This document shows positions 1 through 9,174 of a DNA stretch of 64,000 nucleotides, piece after piece. Below the pieces are notes generated by a model, which saw only the letters and a list, made by a program, of their open reading frames with translations, was not told the DNA's origin and made no database searches. The stretch spans positions 4,552,001-4,616,000 of the forward strand of contig NZ_JACHJC010000001.1 in NCBI RefSeq assembly GCF_014203425.1, in the 5' to 3' direction. The stretch comes from Micromonospora echinospora (GTDB lineage: Bacteria; Actinomycetota; Actinomycetes; Mycobacteriales; Micromonosporaceae). Position 1 is the first letter of the stretch, and each line of letters opens with the position of its first letter. Both the position numbers and the translations under genes were made by a program.

Positions 1-1
1 G

Positions 2-1015
2 GCGATCTGGTGGACCTGGGCGATCACCACGCTCGTCACCGACATCTACGATCCGCAGCGCACCGAGATCAAGCTGCTGATCGTGGCGGTCATGTTCGGC
101 GCGCTGCTGATGACCACAGCAATCCCGGAGGCGTTCGCCTCCCGCGGCCTGGTGTTCGGCGGCACGTACGTGGCGATCCATCTCGGACGCGGCCTGTTCC
201 TGATGCCCGCCGTGCGCCGGCATACGCAGAGCAGCCGCCGGGCCATCCGCATCTTCGTCTGGTTCGCCGTATCGGCGGTGCCCTGGTTGATCGGCGCGCT
301 CGCCGCGCACGGCACCGCCCGGTTGTGGTTCTGGGCCGGCGCCCTGGCCATCGACTATCTCGGGTTCCGGCTGGCGTATCCGGTGCCCTGGCTGGGCGCG
401 GTGCCGCACGCCCAGCGCAACGTGACCGCCGAGCACCTCTCCGAGCGGTACCAGCAGTTCTTCATCATCGCGCTCGGCGACGCCGTGCTGGTCGCCGGCA
501 CCGTGTTCAGTACGCACCACTCGGAGGTGGAGAACCTGGCCGCCTTCGCCGTCGCGTTCTTCACCACGCTGCTGCTCTGGCGCATCTACGTGCACAAGTC
601 CGGTGAGTTGCTGCCGCACGCCATCGCGCGGGCCGCCCAGCCGAGCCGGTTCCTCAACACCGCGCCGTACACCCATCTGCTGATGGTGGCCGGCGTGGTG
701 GCCACCGCGGCGGGCTTCGACCTGGTCCTGCTGGAACCGACCGGCCACACCCCGCCGGCCTGGCTGGCGGTGATCCTCGGCGGCCCGGCGCTGTTCCTGG
801 CCGGTCGGGCCGCCTTCGAGTACGAGGTGTTCAGCCGCGTCTCGCGGTCCCGCCCCGGCGGGGTGCTGGCGCTGTTGACGATCGCGCCGGCCGCGTTGTT
901 CCTGGCGCCGGTCTACGCCTCCGGGGGCGCGATGCTGGTCCTGGCCGGGGTGGCCGTCGCCGACTACCGCCGGAGCCGGGGCCGCCCGCCCGAGGAGCCG
1001 GTGCCGCCGCACTGA
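2..1015 (+). CDS. Low temperature requirement protein A (LtrA) family membrane protein, 5' truncated by window
   Basis: The reading frame is already open at base 2 and starts outside the window; 337 residues are visible. Seen: many hydrophobic helices separated by short charged loops, with conserved-looking patches such as AIWWTWAITT at the truncated N-terminus and ERYQQFFIIALGDAVL in the middle. Both are typical of the LtrA family, named for Listeria low-temperature growth. The biochemical role of the family is unsettled, so no substrate is assigned. An in-frame ATG at base 83 sits inside the conserved region and is not the true start. The next gene follows 119 bases downstream on the same strand. 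Confidence 0.85.
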   Translation, partial: AIWWTWAITTLVTDIYDPQRTEIKLLIVAVMFGALLMTTAIPEAFASRGLVFGGTYVAIHLGRGLFLMPAVRRHTQSSRRAIRIFVWFAVSAVPWLIGALAAHGTARLWFWAGALAIDYLGFRLAYPVPWLGAVPHAQRNVTAEHLSERYQQFFIIALGDAVLVAGTVFSTHHSEVENLAAFAVAFFTTLLLWRIYVHKSGELLPHAIARAAQPSRFLNTAPYTHLLMVAGVVATAAGFDLVLLEPTGHTPPAWLAVILGGPALFLAGRAAFEYEVFSRVSRSRPGGVLALLTIAPAALFLAPVYASGGAMLVLAGVAVADYRRSRGRPPEEPVPPH

Positions 1016-1134
1016 CGGACGCCGCCGGTAATCGGAATCGGCCGCGCCGGGACCGGCGCGCCGTTTGGCGGATCACCCGCCCGGGGTACATGGCCTCCAC
1101 CTCGAATCCACCACAACCCCAGTGGAGGCAACTG

Positions 1135-1341
1135 ATGCGCGGCACCTCGATATTCGGCGTCCTGGTCGTCATCTGGCTCATCATCGGTGCCATCGCCGCC
1201 GGTCAGCGCGGCTACTACGGCAACGACGAGACGAACTGCGCGGAGGCGGGCACGATCCTGGTCACCATCGTGGCCGGCCCGCTGAACTACATCGGCGCCA
1301 ACCCGAAGGTGGACTGCAAGCTTCCCGAGCCGTCCAAGTAG
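1135..1341 (+). CDS. Small single-pass membrane protein of unknown function
   Basis: A 68-residue product. A GGAGG sits about 7 bases before the ATG at 1135, so I prefer this start to an ATG at 1090 that would add 15 polar residues ahead of the hydrophobic segment. Residues about 4-24 form one transmembrane helix (SIFGVLVVIWLIIGAIAAG), followed by a short exported-looking tail with two cysteines (NCAEAG and VDCK) that could form a disulfide. I do not recognise a named family. A strong hairpin follows the stop codon, so it is probably monocistronic. Confidence 0.6.
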   Translation: MRGTSIFGVLVVIWLIIGAIAAGQRGYYGNDETNCAEAGTILVTIVAGPLNYIGANPKVDCKLPEPSK

Positions 1342-1365
1342 GCCGCCACCCCCGTACTCCCCTCT

Positions 1366-1396
1366 CGGCCCGCGCCCGCCCAGCGAGCGCGGGCCG
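1366..1396 (+). terminator. Probable intrinsic terminator after the small membrane gene
   Basis: Perfect 10-bp inverted repeat CGGCCCGCGC (1366-1375) / GCGCGGGCCG (1387-1396) with an 11-base loop, 25 bases past the stop codon. There is no clear U-tract, which is common for high-GC actinobacterial terminators. Confidence 0.6.
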
Positions 1397-1524
1397 TTCC
1401 GTGCGAGCCGGGCGGTGTGCCACTACCTCTCAGGCGTCCTAGGAGGCTGGGTTTAGTCGGGGTTTGCCGGGCGGAGGGGTGGGAACGGCAGCGGTTCGCC
1501 GACGACGGGAACGGAGAACCGGGC

Positions 1525-2487
1525 ATGCGGATCGGCTACAAGCTCGCCTCGGAGGCGTTCGGGCCCCAGGAACTGATCCGGCAGGCGATCCGGGCCGAGG
1601 AGGCCGGCTTCGACTTCGTCGAGATGAGCGACCACTACCACCCCTGGCTGGAGTCGCAGGGGCACTCCTGCTTCACCTGGAGCGCGCTCGGCGCGATCGC
1701 CGCCCGTACCGGCACGCTCGGCCTCGCCACCGGGGTCACCTGCCCCACCGTCCGCTACCACCCGGCGATCGTCGCGCAGGCCGCGGCGACCATGGCGCTG
1801 ATCTCCGACGGGCGGTTCACGCTCGGAGTGGGCGCCGGCGAGCGGCTCAACGAGCACGTCATCGGGCAGGGGTTCCCCAGCGTACGGGGGCGGCACGAGC
1901 GGCTGCGCGAGGCGCTGGAGATCATCCGGTTGCTCTGGCAGGGCGGTTACCGGTCCTACGAGGGGCGGCACCTGAAGCTGGAGGACGCCCGGATCTGGGA
2001 CCTGCCCGACGATCCGCCGGTGATCGCCGTGGCGGCCAGCGGCCGGGAGTCCGCCGGCCTGGCGGCCGAGCTGGGCACCGGCCTGTTCGCCACCGAGCCG
2101 AAGTCGTCCATCGTCGACCAGTACCGCAACGCCGGCGGCCGGGGCCCCCGTTACGCGGAGGTGCCGATGGCCTGGGCCACCGACGAGGAGTCGGCGGTAC
2201 GCGCGGCGAAGGAGACCAGCCGCTGGGCGGTCACCGGCTGGAAGGTGATGAGCGAGCTGCCGAACCCGGTGAACTTCGACGCCGCCACCACCTGGGTCGA
2301 GGACCACCACATCCGCAGGCAGTTCTCCGTCGGCCCGGATGCCGGGCCGCACGTGGAGAAGGCCCGCGCGTACGTCGAGGCCGGCTTCGACCACATCGTG
2401 CTGCAGAACGCCGGCCCGGACCCGGACGGCTTCCTCGACTTCTGCGCCCGCGACCTGCTCGCCCGGGTCCGCGCCCTCGGGTCCTAG
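1525..2487 (+). CDS. F420-dependent luciferase-like (LLM) oxidoreductase
   Basis: A 320-residue protein with the LLM-class flavin/F420 oxidoreductase fold. Seen: N-terminal RIGYKLASEAFGPQELIRQA, the EEAGFDFVEMSDHYHPW segment (strand and helix of the TIM barrel), LATGVTCP, GRFTLGVGAGERLNEHV and QNAGPDPDGFLDF. This pattern matches the F420-dependent glucose-6-phosphate dehydrogenase-related subfamily. The substrate cannot be told from sequence. The ATG at 1525 is preceded by a GGAGA-type ribosome site; the open frame extends to 1417, but that extension is low-complexity. It converges on the permease gene, with only 9 bases between the two stops. Confidence 0.85.
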   Translation: MRIGYKLASEAFGPQELIRQAIRAEEAGFDFVEMSDHYHPWLESQGHSCFTWSALGAIAARTGTLGLATGVTCPTVRYHPAIVAQAAATMALISDGRFTLGVGAGERLNEHVIGQGFPSVRGRHERLREALEIIRLLWQGGYRSYEGRHLKLEDARIWDLPDDPPVIAVAASGRESAGLAAELGTGLFATEPKSSIVDQYRNAGGRGPRYAEVPMAWATDEESAVRAAKETSRWAVTGWKVMSELPNPVNFDAATTWVEDHHIRRQFSVGPDAGPHVEKARAYVEAGFDHIVLQNAGPDPDGFLDFCARDLLARVRALGS

Positions 2488-2496
2488 CCGGGCGGG

Positions 2497-4593
2497 TCAG
2501 CCGCCGACGTGGATGCCGGGACGGCGGGTGGGATCCGGCTCGGACTTGCGGATGATCTCCCGCACCACCGGCGGGGTGTCGCCGCGGCCGAGGATGAGGT
2601 AGCGCAGCAGGTGAGCGATCGGGTTCCCCTCCGACCACTCGAAGTGGCAGTGCGGGCGTACCCCGGTGGCGTCGCGCAGCGCCAGCAGGATCGCGGCGAT
2701 CGCGTTCGGCGCGGCCGGGCTGCCGGCGCGCAGGATCCGGTAGCCGCCGGCCTCCACCCCGTGCACCCGCAGCACCTGGCTGAACTGCGACGGGTCGCTC
2801 ACGTCGATCTCCAGGAAGAGCACGTCGGCGGCGCCGGGCACCGGATTCATCGACCGTTGCGCCCGCTCCTTCACCCGGTACTCCTTGACCGACCCGCGCT
2901 GCCGCTTGTTGGCGATCAGGTGCAGCCGCCCGTCCCGGGCCACCGACTCGTCGACGAACCGGCGGGCCGTCTCGTCGAACTCGATCCGCTCGGCGCGCAG
3001 CTCGGTGGTCCGGGTGACCCGGGAGATCAGTGACACCGCGACGATCCCGGCGATGAAGAACCCGGAGATCGTGATCCCGTCGGGCTTGGCCACCACGTTC
3101 TCCGCCAGCGCGTACAGCAGCACGGCGGTGAGCAGCGCGAACCCGGTGCCGGCCGCGCGGCTGCCGGCCCGCAGCGCCGCGATGGTCACCGCTATCGCGC
3201 CGGAGACCATCATCGCCAGGATGCCCGTGGCGTACGCGCCGGCCTGGGCGTTGACGTCGGCGGAGAACGCGATGGTGATGGCGACGCTGATCGCGGTGTA
3301 GACAAGCACCACCGGGCGGACCGCGCGGCCCCACTCCGGCGCCATGCCGTACGACGGCAGGTAGCGCGGCACGATGTTGATCAGCCCGGCCATCGCCGAG
3401 GCGCCGGCGAACCAGAGGATGAGGATGCTGCTGATGTCGTAGACGGTGCCGAACGCCTGGCCGAGATGCTCGTGGGCGAGGAACGCGAGCGCCCGGCCGT
3501 TGGCCGGCCCACCGGGCTCGAACGCCTCGGGCGGGATCAGCACGGTGGTGACGAACGTGGTGGCGATCAGGTAGACCGACATGATCAGCGCGGCGGCGGT
3601 GAGCAGCCGGCGGGTGTTGCGGATGCGGGCGGCCAGCCGCTGCTCCGGATCGTCGCCGCCGCCGCGCACCAGCGGCATCATGCTCACCCCGGTCTCGAAG
3701 CCGGACAGGCCGAGCACCAGCAGCGGGAACGCGAGCACGCTGGTGGCCAGCACGTCCCCGGGCCCGCCGGCGTCGGCCAGCCGACCGGTCCAGTCGGCCA
3801 GCGGCGCCGGGTCGGCAGCCAGCTCGGCCACCCCGGCGACCACCACCACCGCGTTCAGCGCCAGGAACACCGCCACCAGCGGGATGGCGACCTGCACCGC
3901 CTCGCTGAACCCGAGCAGGAACACGCCGCCGAGCACGAGCAGCAGCGCCACGGTGACCAGCACCGCCGCGGTCTGCCCGTGCGGGAACGAGGCGGGCAGC
4001 ACCGGGTTCTCCAGCAGGTGCACGCTGGCGTCGGCGGCGGAGAGCGTGATCGTGATGATCCACGAGGTGGCGACGAAGCCCAGCAGCACCAGCACGAAGA
4101 CCTTGCCGCGCCAGAACGGCAGCAGCCGCTCCAGCATCGCCACCGAGCCCTGCCCGTGCGGGCTCTCCCGGGCCACCCGCCGGTACATCGGCAGCATCCC
4201 GAGCAGGGTCAGGGCCACGATCAGCAGGGTGGCCAGCGGGCTGAGCGCGCCGGCCGCCACGACCGCGATGCCCGGCAGGTAGGACAGCGTGGAGAAGTAG
4301 TCGACGCCGGTCAGGCACATCACCTGCCACCACGGGTGCGACCGGGCCTGGTGCTCCCGGACCTCCGGGCCGACCGGTTCGACGCGGTGGGCGAACAACC
4401 ACCGGTGCAGCGGGCCGGGCGGTGGGGCCGGACGGGCCGGGGCGGCCACCCGTTCCGGCAGCTCCGGCACGGGACGAGCGGGCCGCTCGGCGTGGTCGCC
4501 GTGCCGGCCGGCCCGGGCGGCCGCGGCGGCGTGCGCCTCCCGGCGCCGCGCCCGCGTACGCCTGGGCTGTTCCGCGTCCCCCGCCTGCCCCAT
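2497..4593 (-). CDS. APC-superfamily amino-acid permease with C-terminal soluble domain
   Basis: A 698-residue transporter. The first ~85 residues are basic, Pro/Ala-rich and probably cytoplasmic. The membrane domain begins around the motif [20 protein letters not shown], which is the unwound TM1 substrate-binding region of APC permeases, and about twelve helices follow. The last ~170 residues, after [10 protein letters not shown], are soluble and conserved-looking ([23 protein letters not shown]), an extension seen in a subset of actinobacterial amino-acid transporters. GGGGAG lies 3-8 bases before the ATG. The substrate is not predictable, and no metabolic gene is linked. Confidence 0.85.
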   Translation of the reverse strand: MGQAGDAEQPRRTRARRREAHAAAAARAGRHGDHAERPARPVPELPERVAAPARPAPPPGPLHRWLFAHRVEPVGPEVREHQARSHPWWQVMCLTGVDYFSTLSYLPGIAVVAAGALSPLATLLIVALTLLGMLPMYRRVARESPHGQGSVAMLERLLPFWRGKVFVLVLLGFVATSWIITITLSAADASVHLLENPVLPASFPHGQTAAVLVTVALLLVLGGVFLLGFSEAVQVAIPLVAVFLALNAVVVVAGVAELAADPAPLADWTGRLADAGGPGDVLATSVLAFPLLVLGLSGFETGVSMMPLVRGGGDDPEQRLAARIRNTRRLLTAAALIMSVYLIATTFVTTVLIPPEAFEPGGPANGRALAFLAHEHLGQAFGTVYDISSILILWFAGASAMAGLINIVPRYLPSYGMAPEWGRAVRPVVLVYTAISVAITIAFSADVNAQAGAYATGILAMMVSGAIAVTIAALRAGSRAAGTGFALLTAVLLYALAENVVAKPDGITISGFFIAGIVAVSLISRVTRTTELRAERIEFDETARRFVDESVARDGRLHLIANKRQRGSVKEYRVKERAQRSMNPVPGAADVLFLEIDVSDPSQFSQVLRVHGVEAGGYRILRAGSPAAPNAIAAILLALRDATGVRPHCHFEWSEGNPIAHLLRYLILGRGDTPPVVREIIRKSEPDPTRRPGIHVGG

Positions 4594-4659
4594 CTGCTCC
4601 CCTTCGTCCCCCTGGCAAAGACGGTAGGGGTTGTCCCGGCCGTGGCCCGGTCGAACCGG

Positions 4660-5070
4660 TCAAAGATCCGCTGCGTCGGCGGTCACCGCGTCGCGCAGCG
4701 CCGCCGGGTCGGCCACGGTGACGGTGACCGCCGGATGCCGTGGCCACGGACCGGGCGCCAGCGCCGGCACCGGCTCGGCGAACCGCAGGCAGACACCGGC
4801 GGCCACACCGGCGCCGAAGGTCACCCCGCCGTCGGCCAGCGACAGGTGCGGGCCGATCGCCCGCCACCAGCGGTACGGCCCGCTCAGCTCGGCGCCGGTG
4901 ACGTTGTCCCTGGAGGTGCGCAGCAGCCACGGGCCGAACCGGACGAGCAGGCCGTCCGGGCCCCACTCGACCCAGGCCGTGGCGGGCCGTATGCCGAGCA
5001 GCGCCAGCGGCAGCCGGAACGCCGGGTCGAAGCGGAACGGGAAGCGGAGGGTCGGTTCGTCTCGCGGCAC
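4660..5070 (-). CDS. Conserved hypothetical protein
   Basis: A 136-residue soluble protein with no signal peptide or membrane helix. It is rich in Trp and Pro in a beta-strand-like pattern (LRFPFRFDPAFRLPLALLGI, WVEWGPDGLLVRFGPWLL) and has a GPYRWWRAIGPHLS segment. It resembles small uncharacterised actinobacterial proteins of similar size; I do not recognise a function. The GTG start at 5070 has no strong ribosome-binding site, so the start is uncertain. It lies in the same direction as the permease gene, 66 bases upstream of it. Confidence 0.6.
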   Translation of the reverse strand: MPRDEPTLRFPFRFDPAFRLPLALLGIRPATAWVEWGPDGLLVRFGPWLLRTSRDNVTGAELSGPYRWWRAIGPHLSLADGGVTFGAGVAAGVCLRFAEPVPALAPGPWPRHPAVTVTVADPAALRDAVTADAADL

Positions 5071-5115
5071 TGCGGCGAGGTACCCGGTCCGGCGGCGCCG
5101 ACACCCGACGGCGGC

Positions 5116-5154
5116 GTCCCCGCGTCCCGCGCCCGGACGGCGGGACGCGGGGAC
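5116..5154 (-). terminator. Strong hairpin terminator after the DUF5995 gene
   Basis: Perfect 15-bp stem (5116-5130 with 5140-5154) and a 9-base loop, 12 bases beyond the minus-strand stop codon at 5167. It has no U-tract. It separates the DUF5995 gene from the downstream hypothetical gene. Confidence 0.75.
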
Positions 5155-5166
5155 CCCCCGTCCCGG

Positions 5167-5937
5167 CTACTGCAGGAACGCCCCGAGGGGCGACAGCAGC
5201 AGCCGGCCGAGCAGCGCGGCGTTGTCGTCCAGCCGCGTCCGCTCACACTCGCGGGCCTCCGGGTCGTGGCGGCAGCGCCAGATCTTCTGCGCGTTGCGCC
5301 AGGCCACGTTCCGGGTGTACTCCACCAGTTCGCCCTGGTACCAGTCGTCGATGTCGCCGTTCACCATGTCGATCATGAGCTGCCACCTGTCCAGGTAGCC
5401 CCGGCGCAGCTGCGGGATCCGCTCGGCGAAGATCTTGTTGATCTCCAGGTAGTCGCAGTGCTGGTCACTGCCGTCGATCGGCTCGGAGTCCAGGCTGTCG
5501 AACGTCGTCACCAGCGCGAACGGCAGGTCGTAGTTGATGTGCGCGTTGACGCCCGCGGCGGCCGAGGGCAGCGGGCGGGCGTCCGGGCCGCGCATCCGCT
5601 TGAACAGGCACTCCCACGCCCGGGGCGTGCTCGGGCTGGAGTCGGTCCAGAACCGCAGCGCCTCGAAGTAGCGGGCCGCGAACTCCACGTCCAGGCGGGC
5701 CAGGAAGGGCGGGTCGTGGAACCGGTCCTCGTACAGGCCGTCGAGCACGGTGCTGGTGATGACCAGGTAGAGCTTGTTGAAGTCGGCGAGGGGGCAGCTC
5801 TCCTCCAGCGGCGGGAGCCGGACCAGCAGATCCTGAAGCTTGGTGAGATGGTCCACGACCGCCGGCACGTCGGCCGGGTGATCGGCGAGCAACCCGACGA
5901 TGTCCTGGTGCACAGGACCCCAGACCGGTTCGGTCAT
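5167..5937 (-). CDS. DUF5995 family protein
   Basis: A 256-residue cytoplasmic protein. The ATG at 5937 is chosen because GGAGGAAAG directly precedes it; an upstream ATG adds 13 unlikely residues. Conserved-looking features include FNKLYLVITSTV, AHINYDLPFALV and a charged middle with the pair HINYDL/QHCDYLEINKIF, matching the uncharacterised DUF5995 family. His and Asp residues in these motifs could bind metal, but that is inference. The gene follows the LAL regulator on the same strand. Its promoter region carries a GCCGACGTACGTC motif that recurs in the regulator/cyclase intergenic region, so the regulator may control it. Confidence 0.75.
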   Translation of the reverse strand: MTEPVWGPVHQDIVGLLADHPADVPAVVDHLTKLQDLLVRLPPLEESCPLADFNKLYLVITSTVLDGLYEDRFHDPPFLARLDVEFAARYFEALRFWTDSSPSTPRAWECLFKRMRGPDARPLPSAAAGVNAHINYDLPFALVTTFDSLDSEPIDGSDQHCDYLEINKIFAERIPQLRRGYLDRWQLMIDMVNGDIDDWYQGELVEYTRNVAWRNAQKIWRCRHDPEARECERTRLDDNAALLGRLLLSPLGAFLQ

Positions 5938-6036
5938 CTTTCCTCCACGATGGTCGGCGCCCCCACGATGCGCCACTGCTCCGGCGCACAGCGTGCCAGC
6001 CGGCGACCGCCCGCCGGATCGGTAGAACGACGTATT

Positions 6037-6049
6037 GCCGACGTACGTC
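6037..6049. promoter_or_regulatory. Candidate operator shared with the LAL/cyclase intergenic region
   Basis: GCCGACGTACGTC contains the perfect 10-bp palindrome GACGTACGTC and lies about 100 bases before the DUF5995 start. It matches 12 of 13 bases of the site at 9082-9094. The pairing is seen in the sequence; that it is a protein-binding site is inference. Confidence 0.35.
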
Positions 6050-8985
6050 TATGCCGGACGGTTACGCAGGAAGATGGCGCTGGCCTGCACCCGCGTACGG
6101 ACCTGCAGCTTGTCGAAGATGTGCGAGACGTGGACGCCGATGGTCCGCTCACTGATGAACAGCCGCTGGCCGATCTCCCGGTTCGTCAGCCCCTCGGCGA
6201 CCGCCGCGAGCACCTCCCGCTCCCGCGCGGTGAGCGCGGCCAGCTCGTCCACAGTGGGCCCGGCGGGGGCCGCCCGGGGCCGGGGCACCGGCGCCGGATC
6301 GGGCGCGGCGTCCACTGTCACCCGGGCCCGCGAGGCGATGGTACGGATCTCCGCGGTCAGCGGCGCCGCGCCGAGCGACTGGGCCGTCCCGTACGCCTGC
6401 CGCAGCAGCTTGCCCGCGGTCGCCACCCGGCTGCGTCGGGCCAGCAGCGCCTCGGCCTGCCGCAACCGGGAGTACGCCGCCGGATAGGGGTGGTTGCGCC
6501 GGTCCCACTCGAGCGCCGAGCGCTCCCACAGCGCGGGGTCGCCACGGCCGTCGTCGAGCCTGCTCAGCTCGGCGTCGCAGAGCGCCAGGAATCCGTCGGC
6601 GACGTACCGCACCGGCGCGCCCGCCTGAGCGCTCTTGCGGGTCGCCCGGTCGACCGCCTCGCGCAGCCGGCGTACCGCGTTCGGGTCCGGCTCGATGGTG
6701 CGGCCGGCTGCGGCCTCGGCCTCCGCGCGCAGCCCGTGCCAGGCCAGCGTGGCCAGCACGATCACGTCGTCAGACCGGCTCTCGGTCAGGCCCCGCTGCA
6801 CCGCCTGCCGGGCCAGGTCGTGCCGGCCCTGCCACATCGACAGGCCGGCGCGCAGGATGAGCATCGGCAGCACGTGCCGGGCGCCACCGCCGGCCAGCAT
6901 GGTGGCCACCGCCTCCAGGTCCCGGTCCGACGCCTCGACGTCGCCGTACCCGACGGAGAGCCGGCACCGGGCCAGCAGCAGCTCGACCGCGTCGGCGCCG
7001 GAAGGGCGGTGCCGCAGCGCGGCGGCGACGACCTTCTCCGCCTCGGCCCACTGCCCCACCCGGAACAGCCCGTTCGTCGCCACCGCCAGCAGCCGGGTCT
7101 CCCAGGTGCGGCCCAGCCCCAGCTCGGCGACCCGTTCGGCGCCGCGGCGGGCCACCACCACACCCTCCTCAAGGATGTTCAGCGGGCCGGTCATCAGCTC
7201 GGCCAGGTGCAGGTACGCGCACGCCACGTCCTCCGGGTGGCCGGAGCGCTCGGCGGTGTCCAGCGCCCGGCGCATGACCGCCAGGCCGGACGTCGGGTCC
7301 TCCAGGAACGCCTCACTGAACCCGAGCGCGGCGCTGGCCATCACCACCTCGGAGGTGGAGTCCGGCACGTCGGCGGCGAGCGCCAGCGCCTCCCGGGCCA
7401 GCTCACCGGCCTCGGCGTAGCGGCCCAGGTGCAGCAGCAGCTCGGCCAGCCGGGCCGCGGCGGCGCAGCGCTCGTACGGCGTGCAGTCGGGCGAGGCCAG
7501 CACCTGCCGGTACTCCTCCTCGGCCGGCGCGGAACGGCCCGCCGCCGCCAGGTAGCGGGCACGCCGGATGTGCAGCGCGCAGACCGGCGGCCCGGACGGG
7601 TCGGTGGCCAGCTCCTCCAGCAGGGTCAGGGCGCGGGCGTGCTCCCCGCTGTGGTGCGCGGCCTCGGCGGCGTTGCTGAGCAGCTCGGCGCGGTCCACCT
7701 GGACCGGCTCGGGCCGGCCGCCGTCCGGCAGCACGGCAGGCGGCTCGGTGGCGAGCGTCAGCGCGGCGGACCAGTGGCGGTGCGCCTCGGCGTACCCGTG
7801 CAGCCGCTCCGCCTCGCGGGCGGCGGCCATCGCGGCGGGCAGCGCCCGGGCCGGCTCGCCGGCGTGCCGCCAGTGGTGGGCCAGCCGGGCCTGGTGCAGC
7901 TCGCCCGGGCCGGCGGTGAGCGCCTCGGCGAAGCGGCGGTGCAGCGCGGCCCGCTCGGCGGGCAGCAGCTCGCCCGCCAGGACCTCGGCGACCAGCCGGT
8001 GGCGCAGCCGGTAGCCGTCGTCGGCGCCGACCAGCAGGCGGTGCGCCACCGCCTCACGGACCGCGTCGAGCAGCTCCTCCTCGGGCAGCCGGACCACCTG
8101 GGCCAGCAGCCAGTGCGCGACCGGCTCGACGCCCACTGCGACCGCGTGCACCACGGCGTGCGCGGGCTGCGGCAGCGCGTCGACCCGGTCGAGGAACACC
8201 TCGCGCACGGTGTCGGAGATGCCGTCGCGTCCGTCACGCCGGTCGCGGGCCAGCTCCTCGGCCACGAACGGGTTGCCGCCACTGCGCTGCCAGAGCTGGT
8301 CGGCAGCCTCCGGCGGTAGCGGCGCGCCGACCACGGCGGCGGCCAGCTCGTCGGTGGCGGCCCGGTCCAGCGGCAGCAGATCGACCACCCGCACCGAGCG
8401 CAGCCGGCGCAGTTCGGTGAGGACCCGGCGCAGCGGGTGCGCGCCGCGCAGCGACTCGGCCCGGATCGCGGCCAGCACGGACAGCTGGAGGTCGCCCAGG
8501 CCGGCGAGCAGGTAGAGCAGGAGCTGGCGCGTGCTGCGGTCGACCCACTGCAGATCGTCGAGGACGAGCACCAGCGGCCGCCCGCCGGCCACCAGGTGCA
8601 GACCCTGGGCGACGCGCTCCAGCAGCGCCCCGGCGCCGTCCGGGCCGGGCGTCTCCTCGTCGAAGACCTGCAACAACCCGCGGATCGCCGACGCGGTACG
8701 CGCCTCACCCTGCTCGGCGTCGAGCCGGCGCACCGCCTGGCGTACCGGGTGCAGCGGCGAGGCGTCGCCGATGTCCAGGCAGGCGCCGGTCAGCACCAGG
8801 GCCCCGGCCTGCCGCAACTGCTCACCGGCCTCGGTCAGCAGGCGGGTCTTGCCCACTCCGCTCTCACCGGTGAGGAACACCGCCCCGGTCCGCCCGGGCC
8901 GCAGGTCGTCGAAGAGCGCCGACCGCAGCGTCGCCATGGTGCCGGTGCGGCCGACGAGCGGTGCGGTGTCCACTTCGCTGGCCAT
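6049..8985 (-). CDS. LAL-type LuxR family transcriptional regulator with AAA/STAND ATPase domain
   Basis: A 978-residue regulator. Walker A is GESGVGKT at residues 40-47 and Walker B-like LVLVLDDLQW follows. A long helical tetratricopeptide-like middle (AALRHRPSG, LLLARCRLSVGYGD and similar) leads to a C-terminal LuxR helix-turn-helix in the last ~65 residues (LTAREREVLAAVAEGLTNRE, FISERTIGVHVSHIFDKLQV). This is the MalT/LAL layout, in which ATP and an inducer control DNA binding. ATG 8985 is preferred; a GTG at 9015 would add ten residues. It is divergent from the cyclase-like gene, with about 190 bases between them. Inducer unknown. Confidence 0.9.
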   Translation of the reverse strand: MASEVDTAPLVGRTGTMATLRSALFDDLRPGRTGAVFLTGESGVGKTRLLTEAGEQLRQAGALVLTGACLDIGDASPLHPVRQAVRRLDAEQGEARTASAIRGLLQVFDEETPGPDGAGALLERVAQGLHLVAGGRPLVLVLDDLQWVDRSTRQLLLYLLAGLGDLQLSVLAAIRAESLRGAHPLRRVLTELRRLRSVRVVDLLPLDRAATDELAAAVVGAPLPPEAADQLWQRSGGNPFVAEELARDRRDGRDGISDTVREVFLDRVDALPQPAHAVVHAVAVGVEPVAHWLLAQVVRLPEEELLDAVREAVAHRLLVGADDGYRLRHRLVAEVLAGELLPAERAALHRRFAEALTAGPGELHQARLAHHWRHAGEPARALPAAMAAAREAERLHGYAEAHRHWSAALTLATEPPAVLPDGGRPEPVQVDRAELLSNAAEAAHHSGEHARALTLLEELATDPSGPPVCALHIRRARYLAAAGRSAPAEEEYRQVLASPDCTPYERCAAAARLAELLLHLGRYAEAGELAREALALAADVPDSTSEVVMASAALGFSEAFLEDPTSGLAVMRRALDTAERSGHPEDVACAYLHLAELMTGPLNILEEGVVVARRGAERVAELGLGRTWETRLLAVATNGLFRVGQWAEAEKVVAAALRHRPSGADAVELLLARCRLSVGYGDVEASDRDLEAVATMLAGGGARHVLPMLILRAGLSMWQGRHDLARQAVQRGLTESRSDDVIVLATLAWHGLRAEAEAAAGRTIEPDPNAVRRLREAVDRATRKSAQAGAPVRYVADGFLALCDAELSRLDDGRGDPALWERSALEWDRRNHPYPAAYSRLRQAEALLARRSRVATAGKLLRQAYGTAQSLGAAPLTAEIRTIASRARVTVDAAPDPAPVPRPRAAPAGPTVDELAALTAREREVLAAVAEGLTNREIGQRLFISERTIGVHVSHIFDKLQVRTRVQASAIFLRNRPA

Positions 8986-9081
8986 GGGACGCAGCCTAGT
9001 CACAGGGCCCCGCACCGTTCTACGGCCGCGGGGCCGGACTCGTACTCCTCGCGTCGACTACACGACTAATGGTTGCGGGTG

Positions 9082-9094
9082 GCCGACATACGTC
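9082..9094. promoter_or_regulatory. Candidate operator in the divergent LAL/cyclase promoter region
   Basis: GCCGACATACGTC, embedded in the imperfect palindrome CGACATACGTCG, is nearly identical to the site before the DUF5995 gene. No other stretch of this 189-base gap stands out. Confidence 0.35.
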
Positions 9095-9174
9095 GTCCTA
9101 CCGATCCCCCGAGAACCCGGTGGTGAAAGTCTTCGGAGGTCGTCAGGCACCGGACCAGGGAAAGGGTGGGTGCG

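Noticed and set aside
2231..5104. 957-codon minus-strand frame overlapping the permease in another frame
   Set aside because: Arg/Pro/Gly-rich shadow with no start site or domain; the overlapping frame encodes a convincing APC permease.
3466..8319. Very long plus-strand frame (1617 codons) opposite the permease, DUF5995 and LAL genes
   Set aside because: Translation is His/Gln/Arg/Gly-rich with no motif and is the antisense of three genes with clear family motifs. Such frames are usual in very GC-rich DNA.
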